From: Hyphomicrobiales bacterium
Lineage (GTDB): Bacteria; Pseudomonadota; Alphaproteobacteria; Rhizobiales; Xanthobacteraceae
Direction of reading: 5' to 3'
Assembly (NCBI GenBank): GCA_003135415.1
Contig: PLBP01000018.1
Span: forward strand, 695-32,702
DNA length: 32,008 bases
Shown: positions 22,623-31,209 of the stretch, in pieces
Layout of the letters: each line of letters starts with the position of its first letter
Position numbering within the stretch: position 1 is the stretch's first letter
The notes under the pieces: generated by a model
The model's input: the letters and a program-made list of their open reading frames with translations, nothing else
Database searches by the model: none
What the model was told of the DNA's origin: nothing
Translations under genes and position numbers: made by a program

Positions 22623-23630
22623 ATGGAATCGATCGTGCTCAGCCTGCCGGTCCTCTTCGGCCTGATCTTCGTCGCACTCGCCTTCGATTTCCTGAACGGG
22701 CTGCACGATGCGGCGAATTCGATCGCCACTATCGTCTCGACCCGTGTGCTGAAGCCGCAATACGCGGTTGCCTGGGCCTCGTTCTTCAATTTCATCGCGT
22801 TCCTCTTTTTCGGTCTGCACGTCGCGCAGACGCTCGGCACCGGCATCATCGACGCCACGATCGTCGATCCGCGCGTCGTGTTCGGGGCGCTCACGGGCGC
22901 GATCGTCTGGAACCTGATCACCTGGGGTCTCGGCATTCCGTCGTCGTCCTCGCACGCGCTGGTGGGCGGGCTTCTCGGCGGGGGCTGCGCCAAGGCGGGA
23001 ATTTCCGCCATCGTCTGGCCGGGCGTGATCAAAACGAGTGCCGCGATCGTGCTCTCGCCGCTTGTCGGTTTCGTGCTCGCGATCGTGCTCGTCTTTATCG
23101 TCTCGTGGATATTCGTGCGCTCGACCCCCTATGCGGTCGATACCCTCTTTCGCTCGCTGCAATTCGTCTCAGCCTCGCTCTATTCGCTCGGCCATGGCGG
23201 CAACGACGCGCAGAAGACAATGGGCATCATCGCGGTGCTGCTCTATTCGCAAGGGCAGCTCGGCGGCGAATTCCATGTGCCGTTGTGGGTCGTCATCACC
23301 TGCCAGGCGGCGATGGGTCTCGGCACGCTCGCGGGCGGCTGGCGCATCGTGAAGACGATGGGCTCGAAGATCACGCGGCTCACCCCGGTGCAGGGTTTTT
23401 GCGCCGAAACCGGCGGCGCAATCACGCTGTTCATCGCGACCTGGCTCGGCATTCCGGTCTCGACCACCCACACGATCACTGGCGCGATCGTCGGCGTGGG
23501 TGTTGCGCGCAAGGTTTCGGCGGTGCGCTGGAACATCGCCTCGAGTATCGTCGTTGCCTGGATCGTCACCATCCCGGCGTCGGCGGCGATGGCGGCGCTC
23601 GCTTACTATATGGTTGGCTGGTTCGCCTGA
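22623..23630 (+). CDS. pit: Inorganic phosphate transporter, PiT family
   Basis: A 335-residue membrane protein with about ten helices and the duplicated PiT signature: FDFLNGLHDAANSIATIVST near the N-terminus, SSSHALVGGLLGG, then YSLGHGGNDAQKTMGIIAVL and IPVSTTHTITGAIVGVG in the second half. It moves phosphate, often as a metal-phosphate complex, across the inner membrane with protons. The upstream DUF47 partner supports the assignment. A CGGGAG site precedes the ATG. A composite palindrome follows 6 bases after its stop. Confidence 0.93.
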   Translation: MESIVLSLPVLFGLIFVALAFDFLNGLHDAANSIATIVSTRVLKPQYAVAWASFFNFIAFLFFGLHVAQTLGTGIIDATIVDPRVVFGALTGAIVWNLITWGLGIPSSSSHALVGGLLGGGCAKAGISAIVWPGVIKTSAAIVLSPLVGFVLAIVLVFIVSWIFVRSTPYAVDTLFRSLQFVSASLYSLGHGGNDAQKTMGIIAVLLYSQGQLGGEFHVPLWVVITCQAAMGLGTLAGGWRIVKTMGSKITRLTPVQGFCAETGGAITLFIATWLGIPVSTTHTITGAIVGVGVARKVSAVRWNIASSIVVAWIVTIPASAAMAALAYYMVGWFA

Positions 23631-23636
23631 GGTGCG

Positions 23637-23714
23637 CTAGCCGAACTCGGGTGTTCCCGAGTTCGAAAAACTTTTTAGAATTTACCGAAGTCTGAAACAT
23701 CCGACTTCGGCTAG
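23637..23714. repeat. Composite palindrome (P1 + P2) bounded by CTAG
   Basis: P1: CCGAACTCGGG (23641-23651) with CCCGAGTTCG (23656-23665). P2: CCGAAGTCTGA (23685-23695) with TCCGACTTCGG (23700-23710), one mismatch. The whole unit is flanked by CTAG on both sides (23637-23640 and 23711-23714), and its outer edges CTAGCCGAA and TTCGGCTAG are inverted copies. It separates pit from the DUF6494 gene. Confidence 0.9.
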
Positions 23715-23723
23715 GAGAAAGCC

Positions 23724-23930
23724 ATGAACGAGGACAAGCTCAACGTCAGTCTGCGCAAATTCCTGAAGACCGTGGGCGTCACTTCGCAGCGCGAGATCGA
23801 AAAGGCGATCCGCGATGGGCTCGCGAGCGGCAAGCTCAAGGGCAATGAAAAACTGCCGGCGAAAGTCGTGCTCACGGTCGGCGGGGTCGGCCTCAATTAC
23901 GAAGTGAAGGGGGAGCTTGAGCTGGAATAG
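23724..23930 (+). CDS. DUF6494 family small protein
   Basis: A 68-residue protein, MNEDKLNVSLRKFLKTVGVT, SQREIEKAIRDGLASGKLKG, NEKLPAKVVLTVGGVGLNYE and VKGELELE. It matches the DUF6494 pattern of a helical N-terminus and a beta C-terminus as I recall it; function is unknown. A TAGGAGAAAG ribosome site is provided at the very edge of the upstream palindrome. It is complete and has normal length. Confidence 0.82.
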   Translation: MNEDKLNVSLRKFLKTVGVTSQREIEKAIRDGLASGKLKGNEKLPAKVVLTVGGVGLNYEVKGELELE

Positions 23931-23957
23931 GGATCGCCTGCTGCACGATCGCTGGGC

Positions 23958-23982
23958 GGAACCTTTGGCTAGAGTGCGCGTT
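23958..23982 (+). promoter_or_regulatory. EcfG-type general stress promoter before the DUF1328 gene
   Basis: GGAAC at 23958-23962, sixteen bases, CGTT at 23979-23982, an exact match to the EcfG consensus. It lies 42 bases before the DUF1328 start and has the same spacing as the promoter at 13881. Control by PhyR/EcfG is the likely reading. Confidence 0.82.
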
Positions 23983-24024
23983 TTCACGACCCTGGGTCTG
24001 TTCTGAATCGATGGGAGAAACGCC

Positions 24025-24204
24025 ATGATCGGCTGGGCCATCATGTTTCTGATTATCGCTCTGATCGCCGCGATTTTCGCCTTCGCCGGCATCGCCCTTG
24101 TCTCGGCGGCGCTCGCCAAGATCGTGTTTTTCGCCGCGATTGCGATGTTCGCGATCGCCGCCGTCGCCGGCGCGGTTTACGACCGCACGCCGCACGCGCC
24201 TTAA
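24025..24204 (+). CDS. DUF1328 family small membrane protein (YtjA-like)
   Basis: A 59-residue protein: MIGWAIMFLIIALIAAIFAF, AGIALVSAALAKIVFFAAIA, MFAIAAVAGAVYDRTPHAP. Two hydrophobic helices separated by a small loop make up nearly the whole chain, as in the DUF1328 family. GGGAGAAACGCC provides a strong ribosome site. Members are small inner membrane proteins of unknown function, often stress-related; the EcfG-type promoter upstream supports this. A terminator follows 46 bases after the stop. Confidence 0.9.
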   Translation: MIGWAIMFLIIALIAAIFAFAGIALVSAALAKIVFFAAIAMFAIAAVAGAVYDRTPHAP

Positions 24205-24249
24205 CGAGCATTAACTTTCGCGGCCCGCGCTACTGTGCGGTCTGTTCAG

Positions 24250-24303
24250 GCGTCCTCATCCCCAGGCTCTCCCTACCAGCCGCAAGGGTGAGGACGCTTT
24301 TTT
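24250..24303 (+). terminator. Rho-independent terminator after DUF1328
   Basis: GCGTCCTCATCCC (from 24250) pairs with GGGTGAGGACGC (24286-24297), one bulged T, followed by TTTTTT (24298-24303). It lies between the convergent DUF1328 and copper ATPase genes and has its T run on the plus strand only. Confidence 0.88.
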
Positions 24304-24346
24304 AAGTGCTTAGGAAAACCAGCGGCTATAGAGGCGGCTTACGCCG

Positions 24347-26665
24347 TCAAAGCTTCGTGTGCCGGAGCCGCAACGCGTTGCCGATCACGCTGACGGACGA
24401 AGCGGCCATGGCGGCGGCGCCGACGATGGGCGAGAGCAGAATGCCGAAAAAAGGATAAAGCACGCCGGCGGCGACCGGCACTCCGAGGGCGTTATAGACG
24501 AAGGCGAAAAAGAGATTCTGCCGGATGTTCTTCATCGTCGCCTGCGAGAGACGGCGCGCGCGCACGATGCCGGCAAGATCGCCCCGCAGCAAGGTGAGGC
24601 CGGCGCTTTCGATGGCGACATCGGTGCCGGTTCCCATGGCGATGCCGACATCGGCGGCTGCGAGCGCGGGGGCGTCGTTGACGCCGTCGCCGGCCATAGC
24701 GACCACGCGGCCGGCCCGGCACTTAGCCTCGACCACGGCGCTCTTTTGGGCCGGCAAGACTTCCGCCTCGACTTCGTCAATGCCGAGTTTTCGCGCAATG
24801 GCGAGCGCGGTGGTGCGGTTGTCTCCGGTGAGCATGACGATGGAAATCCCGTCCGCGCGGAGTGCTGTGAGCGCGTCCGCGGTCGTGCTTTTCACGGGAT
24901 CCGCGATAGCGATGACGCCCGCGAGCTTTCCGTCGGCGGCGACGAAGATCGCGGTGGCACCGTCGCGACGCAATGCGTCCGCCTCGGCTTCGAGGGCGCT
25001 CGTTTCGACAGTTAGCTCCTGCAGGAAGCCCGCACTGCCGACGGCGATCTTGCGGCCATCCACCGTGCCGGTGACGCCCTTGCCGGCCGGCGCGTCGAAA
25101 TTCTTCGCGCGGGACAAGGAAAGTTTTTTCTCTTTCGCAGCCATGACGATCGCTTCCGCCAGCGGATGCTCGCTCGCGCTTTCCAGGCTCGCGGCGAGCG
25201 CGAGCAACGCATCTTCACTGGAGCCCGAAGCCGCGATGATTTTCGTCACCCTCGGCCTGCCTTCGGTGAGCGTGCCGGTCTTGTCGACGAGCAGCATGTC
25301 GACCTTCTCCATGCGCTCGAGCGCTTCGGCGTTCTTGACCAGGACGCCTTGTTCGGCGCCGCGGCCGACGCCGACCATGATCGACATCGGGGTCGCGAGC
25401 CCCAGCGCGCAGGGGCAGGCGATGATCAGAACGGTCACCGCCGCGACGAGGCCGTAGGCGAAGCGCGGCTCCGGACCGAAGATGGCCCATGCGGCGAAAG
25501 CGAAAAGAGCGATCGCAATTACCAGCGGCACGAACCACGACGACACCCGGTCGGCGAGGCGCTGGATCGGCGCGCGCGAACGCTGTGCAGCCGCCACCAT
25601 CTGCACGATTTGCGAAAGCAGCGTGTCGCGGCCGACTTTCTCCGCGCGCATGACGAACGAGCCGCTCTTGTTCAGCGTGCCGGCGACGAGTTTGGCACCG
25701 GGCGCCTTCACGACCGGCATCGGCTCGCCGGTCACCATCGATTCATCGACGTTCGAGCGGCCGTCGGTCACCTCGCCGTCGACCGGCACCTTTTCGCCGG
25801 GACGCACGCGGAGAAGATCGCCTGTCTGCACCGTATCGAGCGGAACTTCTTCGTCGTTGTCACCCGAAACCTTGCGCGCTGTTTTGGGCGCGAGGTTGAG
25901 CAACGCGCGGATCGCGCCTGACGTCGCTTCGTGGGCCGAAAGCTCGAGCACCTGTCCCAACAGCACGAGCACGGTGATGACGGCCGCGGATTCGAAATAG
26001 GCCGCGACCGCGCCGCCGTGCCCGCGAAAGGCGGCTGGGAAAAGGGAGGGCATTGCGGTCGCGATTACGCTGTAGAGCCACGCGACGCCGATGCCGAGCG
26101 CGATCAGCGTGAACATGTTGAGATTGCGCGTCGCCAGCGATCGGAAGCCGCGCTCGAAAAATGGCGCTGCGGCCCACAGCACGACCGGCGTTGCGAAAGC
26201 GAGCTGCACCCAGTTCGAAACGTCCGGCGCGAGAAGGTGCAGTCCGAGAAGATGGCTTCCCATCTCAATTGCGACGACGGGTAGCGACAGCGCAAGCCCG
26301 ATCCAGAACCGCCGCTTCATGTCGATGAGCGCGAGATTGGGTCCGCTCTCGGCTGTAGCGATCAAAGGTTCAAGCGCCATGCCGCAGATCGGACAGGCGC
26401 CGGGGCCGGGCCGCCGGATCTCCGGATGCATCGGGCAGGTGTAGATCGTGCCCGCGGGCACGGGCTCAGGGTTCGCGCCGAGATAGCGTTTGGGATCGGC
26501 GAGGAATTTCTCGCGGCAGCCGGCGGAGCAAAAATAATAGCTGCGGCCTTCATACTCGGTGCGGTGCTTCGCCGTATGCGGATCGATGCGCATGCCGCAA
26601 ACCGAATCGATTGCGAGATGTGCCGCCTGATCGTGCGGGCCGTGCTCGTGGGCGGGAGTGGTCAT
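24347..26665 (-). CDS. copA: Copper(I)-translocating P-type ATPase (YHS and metal-binding N-terminus)
   Basis: A 772-residue P1B ATPase. A His-rich head and a YHS domain with DSVCGM (20-25) and [13 protein letters not shown] (43-55) come first, then the heavy-metal binding YTCPMHPEI...[10 protein letters not shown] motif (75-100). There is no classic HMA CxxC domain. The core shows CPC (417-419), D461 in DKTGTLT, SEHPL (498-502), TGDN and GDGVND (659-664). YN (724-725) and M753-x2-SS are the class IB-1 marks for Cu(I). It should export copper from the cytoplasm. It starts 20 bases after the FAD monooxygenase gene, so co-transcription is likely. No CueR-type regulator is seen. Confidence 0.93.
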   Translation of the reverse strand: MTTPAHEHGPHDQAAHLAIDSVCGMRIDPHTAKHRTEYEGRSYYFCSAGCREKFLADPKRYLGANPEPVPAGTIYTCPMHPEIRRPGPGACPICGMALEPLIATAESGPNLALIDMKRRFWIGLALSLPVVAIEMGSHLLGLHLLAPDVSNWVQLAFATPVVLWAAAPFFERGFRSLATRNLNMFTLIALGIGVAWLYSVIATAMPSLFPAAFRGHGGAVAAYFESAAVITVLVLLGQVLELSAHEATSGAIRALLNLAPKTARKVSGDNDEEVPLDTVQTGDLLRVRPGEKVPVDGEVTDGRSNVDESMVTGEPMPVVKAPGAKLVAGTLNKSGSFVMRAEKVGRDTLLSQIVQMVAAAQRSRAPIQRLADRVSSWFVPLVIAIALFAFAAWAIFGPEPRFAYGLVAAVTVLIIACPCALGLATPMSIMVGVGRGAEQGVLVKNAEALERMEKVDMLLVDKTGTLTEGRPRVTKIIAASGSSEDALLALAASLESASEHPLAEAIVMAAKEKKLSLSRAKNFDAPAGKGVTGTVDGRKIAVGSAGFLQELTVETSALEAEADALRRDGATAIFVAADGKLAGVIAIADPVKSTTADALTALRADGISIVMLTGDNRTTALAIARKLGIDEVEAEVLPAQKSAVVEAKCRAGRVVAMAGDGVNDAPALAAADVGIAMGTGTDVAIESAGLTLLRGDLAGIVRARRLSQATMKNIRQNLFFAFVYNALGVPVAAGVLYPFFGILLSPIVGAAAMAASSVSVIGNALRLRHTKL

Positions 26666-26685
26666 GGCGCCAAGCCTTGTAGCAG

Positions 26686-27894
26686 CTAGCGATCGCCGAA
26701 CGCTATACTTTCCGGCGCCTTCTCCTTGTGCCGGTAGATCCAGGCTTGGCGCTCGATCAAGCCTGCGCCGCCGATGCGCCGCAGGAAAAAATTACGGGCA
26801 AGCCGCGGGATGCCGCCGAGATGATAAATCCGCCCGGTGGCGCGCGCCGTCTCCTGCATCTTGCGCACGCGTGGGGCGCGTTCATGTTCGTAAGCACGGA
26901 GGGCCGGTGCAACCTCCTCGACGCCCGAAAGATGCCGCGCGAGCGAGAGCGCGTCCTCGATCGCGCTTGCCGCACCTTGCGCGAGAAAGGGCAGCATCGG
27001 ATGCGCCGCGTCGCCGAGCAACGTCACGCGGCCATTGCCCCAATTCGCGAGCGGCGGCCGGTCGTATTGCGCGAAGCGGCGGAATTTCTTCGCCGCCGCG
27101 ATCAAATATTGCGGCGTCTCGGTCCAGTTGTCGCAGGCGTGTGGGATTTTTTTGATATCGGCCTCACTGCCGTCCTCGCCCTGCCAATCGTCGGTGAAGA
27201 TCGCGACGAGGTTGACCATTTCGCCGTTCGCGACCGGATAATGCACCACATGCGCGCCTGCGCCCAGCCACAGCCGTACCACGGGTTCGGAATAAAGCGC
27301 GGGCAGGTCCTTCGCGGGGATGAGGGCGCGCCAGGCGACAAGCCGGTGGAATTGCGGCGCCGAATTACCGTGAAGCTGCGCCCGCACGCGCGAGCGTAGG
27401 CCGTCGGCGCCGATCAACGCCGCGCCGAATTGCTCGCTCGATTCTCCCGCCGTCTTCGCCGACACGGTAATGCCGCGGGTGTGGTCGGCGAAATCGACGA
27501 GTTCCGTGCCCTGCTCGATCGTAATATCCATGCTGTCCGCAGCCGCGGCCGCGAGCGCACGCTGCAAATCCGCGCGTACAACGAGGAGAAATGGTGCGCC
27601 GAAGCGTTTTCCCGCACTCATGAGATCGACGCGTGCGAGTTCCTCTCCGCGCGCGCCGTCGCAGACCACCAGCGTGCGCGGCTCGATCGCGCGCGGGCGA
27701 AGGGCCTTGAGTGCGCCGAGCGCATCGAGCGCCTGCGTTGCGTTGGGCGAGAGCTGGATGCCGGCGCCGATTTCCTCGAGCTTTGCCGCGCGCTCAAGCA
27801 CGATCACGCGATAACCCACGCGCGAAAGCGCGATGGCGGCGGAAAGCCCGCCGATACCGGCGCCCGCAACGATCAGGCTACGCGAGCGCGCCAC
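26686..27894 (-). CDS. FAD-dependent monooxygenase (salicylate hydroxylase-like)
   Basis: A 402-residue class A flavoprotein monooxygenase. GAGIGG (11-16) binds the FAD ADP moiety, DG at 164-165 (GADGLRSR) and GDAAHP (294-299) are the other FAD/NAD(P)H motifs. [19 protein letters not shown] follows as usual. It resembles salicylate or 3-hydroxybenzoate 6-hydroxylases, but no aromatic pathway is nearby and the substrate is not certain. It starts 11 bases after the zinc-finger gene and is followed by the copper ATPase, an unexpected combination. Intact. Confidence 0.9.
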   Translation of the reverse strand: MARSRSLIVAGAGIGGLSAAIALSRVGYRVIVLERAAKLEEIGAGIQLSPNATQALDALGALKALRPRAIEPRTLVVCDGARGEELARVDLMSAGKRFGAPFLLVVRADLQRALAAAAADSMDITIEQGTELVDFADHTRGITVSAKTAGESSEQFGAALIGADGLRSRVRAQLHGNSAPQFHRLVAWRALIPAKDLPALYSEPVVRLWLGAGAHVVHYPVANGEMVNLVAIFTDDWQGEDGSEADIKKIPHACDNWTETPQYLIAAAKKFRRFAQYDRPPLANWGNGRVTLLGDAAHPMLPFLAQGAASAIEDALSLARHLSGVEEVAPALRAYEHERAPRVRKMQETARATGRIYHLGGIPRLARNFFLRRIGGAGLIERQAWIYRHKEKAPESIAFGDR

Positions 27895-27905
27895 GGCTCA
27901 GGCAT

Positions 27906-28154
27906 TCAGGCGGAGGCCGGTTCGACCACCGCGCATTCGGGGGGTTGGGAAGCGCCGGGTTTTAGCGAGGGGTCGAAGCGGAAGAGCGTCGAGCAATAGG
28001 GGCAGACGATTTCGTTGGCATCGCCGAGGTCGAGATAAACATGCGGATGGTCGTGAGGCGCGCGCGCGCCCTCGCACATGAACTCATGCGCGCCGATGCG
28101 GACCACCGGCACGCCGGGATCGTTGTGGAAATGAGGAACGCCATTGTCCGTCAT
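27906..28154 (-). CDS. Zinc-finger protein, NDUFS6/zf-CHCC type
   Basis: An 82-residue protein with C27, H36, C51 and C54 in the spacing C-x8-H-x14-C-x2-C, framed as EFMCEGARAPHDHPHVYLDL and EIVCPYCSTLFRFD. This fits the zinc-ribbon family related to complex I subunit NDUFS6, widespread in alphaproteobacteria, often as single genes. The C-terminus is Pro/Ala rich. It is the first gene of a three-gene run with the monooxygenase and copper ATPase. A composite palindrome lies in its upstream region. Confidence 0.88.
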   Translation of the reverse strand: MTDNGVPHFHNDPGVPVVRIGAHEFMCEGARAPHDHPHVYLDLGDANEIVCPYCSTLFRFDPSLKPGASQPPECAVVEPASA

Positions 28155-28177
28155 TGTCTTCTCCGGCCGTTCTAGTG

Positions 28178-28232
28178 CCGAACTCGGGTAAACCCGAGTT
28201 CGGTGTCGAAGTCGGATTTATCCCACTTCGAC
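28178..28232. repeat. Composite palindrome (P1 + P2)
   Basis: P1: CCGAACTCGGGT (28178-28189) with ACCCGAGTTCGG (28192-28203), a perfect twelve-pair stem with two-base loop. P2: GTCGAAGTCGGAT (28205-28217) with ATCCCACTTCGAC (28220-28232), one mismatch. CTAGTG precedes it. It lies in the divergent gap between the zinc-finger and crotonase genes. Confidence 0.92.
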
Positions 28233-28343
28233 CAACCTAACGTGTGGCGCGGAAGATAGCGGGCGAATTTGTCCGTGCCTAGGGCAACGTGCGGGTGCTA
28301 AAGCAATCCGAATTCGCCCCAAGAGCGACCAGGGAGGATCAAT

Positions 28344-29201
28344 ATGCCGCGTGTCTTATACGAGCGTGACGGGCGCATCGCCCGCATCACGCTCAACCGC
28401 CCCGAGGTGATGAACGCGATCGATAACGAGTTGCCGGCGGAGCTTGAGGCCGCGGTTGAGCGGGCCAATGCCGACGACAAGACGCATGTTATCGTGCTTG
28501 CCGGCGCGGGCAAGGCGTTCTGCGCGGGCTACGACCTCACCTATTACGCACAAGCAACATGCATCAATACGATCACACAGAAAATGCCGTGGGACCCGAT
28601 GAAGGATTACGCCTTCATGATGAAGAACACCGAGCGGTTCATGTCGCTCTTCCGCTCGCACCGGCCGGTGATCTGCAAGGTGCACGGTTATGCGGTGGCG
28701 GGCGGCTCGGACATCGCGCTCTGCTGCGATCTCGTGATGATGGCCGAGGACGCCCAGATCGGCTACATGCCGGCGCGCGTCTGGGGTTGCCCGACGACCG
28801 CGATGTGGGTCTATCGGCTCGGCCCCGAGCGCGCCAAACGCATGCTGCTGACCGGCGACAAGATCGACGGCTTTGAAGCCGAGCGGATCGGCCTGGTGCT
28901 AAAGGCGGTGCCGGCTGCTACGCTCGACGAGGAAGTCGAGAGACTCGCCGAGCGGCTCGCGTCGGTGCCGGTCAATCAATTGATGATGCAGAAATTGATG
29001 ATCAACCAGGCACTCGAAAACATGGGGCTGCGCTCGACACAAATGCTCGCCACCATCTTCGACGGTATCACCCGTCATTCACCCGAAGGCTTGGCGTTCA
29101 AGCACCGCGCCGAGGCGGTCGGCTGGAAGCAGGCGGTGAACGAGCGCGATCTCGGCACCTATGATTGGACGGCGGACAAGCCGATCAACCGGGCGGAGTA
29201 G
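28344..29201 (+). CDS. Crotonase (enoyl-CoA hydratase/isomerase) family protein
   Basis: A 285-residue protein with the crotonase fold: ITLNRPEVMNAIDNEL, KAFCAGYDL (oxyanion loop) and VHGYAVAGGSDIALCCDLVM, then AQIGYMPARVWGCPTT. The usual hydratase glutamates are not found: the first position is D123 (GGSDIAL) and the second A144 (YMPARV). This variant with PARVWGCPTTAMW belongs to a recurrent subgroup and may catalyse something other than hydration. The gene has an AGGGAGGATC site before the ATG. A palindrome precedes it and REP-like repeats follow. Confidence 0.9.
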   Translation: MPRVLYERDGRIARITLNRPEVMNAIDNELPAELEAAVERANADDKTHVIVLAGAGKAFCAGYDLTYYAQATCINTITQKMPWDPMKDYAFMMKNTERFMSLFRSHRPVICKVHGYAVAGGSDIALCCDLVMMAEDAQIGYMPARVWGCPTTAMWVYRLGPERAKRMLLTGDKIDGFEAERIGLVLKAVPAATLDEEVERLAERLASVPVNQLMMQKLMINQALENMGLRSTQMLATIFDGITRHSPEGLAFKHRAEAVGWKQAVNERDLGTYDWTADKPINRAE

Positions 29202-29207
29202 ATGAAG

Positions 29208-29230
29208 CCCCCTCTCCCTTGCGGGGAGGG
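29208..29230. repeat. CCCTCTCCC-type hairpin
   Basis: CCCTCTCCC, TTGC, GGGGAGGG forms a compact hairpin seven bases after the crotonase stop. It is a single-arm relative of the long inverted repeat at 5762-5963. There is no T run, so termination is doubtful. Confidence 0.6.
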
Positions 29231-29260
29231 TGAAGAATGCCGAGCTTGAATTACTCTGTC

Positions 29261-29333
29261 ATGCCCGGCCTTGTGCCGGGCATCCACGCCTTCCTTGTCG
29301 CAAAAACGTGGATGGCCGGGACAAGCCCGGCCA
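29261..29333. repeat. REP-like palindromic element
   Basis: ATGCCCGGC (29261-29269) pairs with GCCGGGCAT, CCACG with CGTGG, and GGCCGGG with CCCGGCC, giving three nested or adjacent stems. The CATGCCCGGCC...GCCGGGACAAGCCCGGCCA layout is the familiar Bradyrhizobium-type REP sequence (recalled). It occupies the gap before the unrecognised membrane protein gene. Confidence 0.82.
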
Positions 29334-29419
29334 AGATGATTTAGATAGATGCATGATCCCACCGCCGCCTTAATTCGCGCTTATCTCGCTGCAGCAAGAA
29401 GCCGATTGTGGGACGGACT

Positions 29420-30433
29420 ATGGGACGGATCATCAAGTTACTCGCTTATGCGGCGATCATTGCCGCTGCCTTCTACGTGCTGCCACAGGGCAAGCGCGCG
29501 CTCGATTTGCATCTTGCCGCCGACGATCCGGTGCGGCTCGCTGATTTACAGCTTGCCGATGGCTTCGGCTCCGAAGTCGCGCGGCGCGAGATCGCGGAGG
29601 CCTTGGACAAGGACGACATTGAGCTCGCCGAGAGCTTTGTAACGCTTGCGGAGGCGCGCGGCATCGCCGTGCCTGAGGATTTAAAGGCGCGGCTCGCGCA
29701 CGCCCAGTCGCCGGCAATGCAATCCTCGCGCGCCGCGGGGAATTTCGGCCGCGGCTTCATCACCGGCCAGACCGACGACGGCTATGGCCTCGCGGGTGCC
29801 GCCGCCGGTGACCTGATCGGTTGGGGCGACGTGCGCGATCTCGCGCGCGAGGGCTGGCACGCGCTCTCCGGGCAAGAAGTGAACCGGCTGCTAGTCGGTA
29901 TGTCGGCGGCGGGACTCGCGGTCACCGCCTGGACCTATCTCAGTGTCGGCGCTGCCGCGCCCGTGCGCGAGGGCCTCACCGTCGTCAAGGCGGCGGGCCG
30001 CACCGAGCGCCTCGGCAAAGGACTCGTGGAGTCGGTCGGGCGATCGGTCGCGAATGGAGGCGCCGAGCGCGTCGGTGTCGCGCTCGCCGATCTCGGCACG
30101 GTCGAAAGCAAGGCGGGCACGCGCGCCACGCTACAAGGCTTGCGCGAGGTCGAGGGCCTCTCCGAAGTTTCCAAGTTGAAGCAGCTCGCGAGCGTAAAGG
30201 GCCGCTCGACGCTCGCGATCCTGAAGACGCTCGGGCGCAATGCTTTCGTGCTGGGTGCCGTGGCGGTAACCGCGGCGGGTTGGATATTGGGCGCGCTCTT
30301 TAACCTCTTCTTTATCGTGCTTGCGATCCAGAAGGGCTTTATTTCGCTCGTGCGAAAGTTATGGCCTCGCCGCTCGTGGCGAACGAATTATTCAAGGCCG
30401 ATGGCCGTTGCAGCGGTGGCCGCGACCGACTAA
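29420..30433 (+). CDS. Unrecognised membrane protein
   Basis: A 337-residue protein I cannot assign. It starts MGRIIKLLAYAAIIAAAFYV, an N-terminal membrane segment; a region rich in acidic and basic helices follows (ARREIAEALDKDDIELAESF). A Gly-rich part GFITGQTDDGYGLAGAAAGDLIGWGDV and a second hydrophobic segment (LVGMSAAGLAVTAWTYLSVG) come next. A last hydrophobic pair (AFVLGAVAVTAAGWILGALF, FFIVLAIQKGF) precedes a basic tail. A GTG four codons upstream is an alternative start. It lies 24 bases before an alpha/beta hydrolase, possibly in one transcript. The middle segment resembles the interior of some phage or toxin-like membrane proteins only in composition. Confidence 0.8.
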   Translation: MGRIIKLLAYAAIIAAAFYVLPQGKRALDLHLAADDPVRLADLQLADGFGSEVARREIAEALDKDDIELAESFVTLAEARGIAVPEDLKARLAHAQSPAMQSSRAAGNFGRGFITGQTDDGYGLAGAAAGDLIGWGDVRDLAREGWHALSGQEVNRLLVGMSAAGLAVTAWTYLSVGAAAPVREGLTVVKAAGRTERLGKGLVESVGRSVANGGAERVGVALADLGTVESKAGTRATLQGLREVEGLSEVSKLKQLASVKGRSTLAILKTLGRNAFVLGAVAVTAAGWILGALFNLFFIVLAIQKGFISLVRKLWPRRSWRTNYSRPMAVAAVAATD

Positions 30434-30456
30434 GAGTCGCGCCGCGCGCGCGACCC

Positions 30457-31209
30457 ATGCCCATTTTCAAGCACGATAATCTCGACTTTCACTTCGTCGA
30501 TGAGGGCGAGGGCGATCCTATCGTGCTCGTCCACGGCTTCGCCTCGAACATCGAGATCAATTGGATTTTTCCGAACTGGATTTCCACGTTGCGGAACGCG
30601 GGCCGCCGGGTGATCGCGCTCGACAATCGCGGCCATGGTCAATCGTCGAAGCCGCACGATCCAAAGGCCTATGGCTTGCCGATCATGAGCGCGGACGTGC
30701 TGGCATTGCTCGATCATGTCGAGGTCGAGCGCGCCGATTATCTCGGCTATTCGATGGGCGGGCGCATCGGCATGTTGCTCGTGCTCCAGCATCCGGTGCG
30801 AATTCGCTCAGCCATCCTCGGCGGCATCGGCGCTTCGCTCATCACCGGGCCGGGCCAGGGCGATGACATTGTCGCGGCACTCGAGGCCCCAAGCGCGGCA
30901 GCGGTCGGCGATCCGGTCGCGCGTTCCTTCCGTGTTTTCGCCGATGCGACGAAATCAGACCTTGTGGCGCTCGCCGCCTGCATGCGCGGCCTCGGTTATG
31001 CTTTCCTGCCGGAAGATCTCGCGAAGTGCCGCGTGCCGGTACTGATCGTGCGCGGCAGCGACGACAATATCGCGGGCCCGGCGCGCGAAATCGCCGGGAT
31101 GATTCCCCGGGCGGAATATGTCGAAATCCCGTTGCGCAATCACATGAGCGCGGTCGGCGATAAGGTTTTCAAAGAGGCCGCCCTCGATTTCCTGCGGCGG
31201 CGTCCTTGA
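30457..31209 (+). CDS. Alpha/beta hydrolase
   Basis: A 250-residue enzyme from the ATG at 30457 (MPIFKHDNLDFHFVDEGEGD). The fold shows PIVLVHGFAS, DNRGHGQSSKP, nucleophile S99 in GYSMGG, an acid in RGSDD (202/203) and H229 in RNHMSAV. The open frame extends to 30361, but that part overlaps the upstream gene in another frame. Substrate unknown. The stop overlaps the TTG start of a second hydrolase by three bases. Confidence 0.9.
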   Translation: MPIFKHDNLDFHFVDEGEGDPIVLVHGFASNIEINWIFPNWISTLRNAGRRVIALDNRGHGQSSKPHDPKAYGLPIMSADVLALLDHVEVERADYLGYSMGGRIGMLLVLQHPVRIRSAILGGIGASLITGPGQGDDIVAALEAPSAAAVGDPVARSFRVFADATKSDLVALAACMRGLGYAFLPEDLAKCRVPVLIVRGSDDNIAGPAREIAGMIPRAEYVEIPLRNHMSAVGDKVFKEAALDFLRRRP

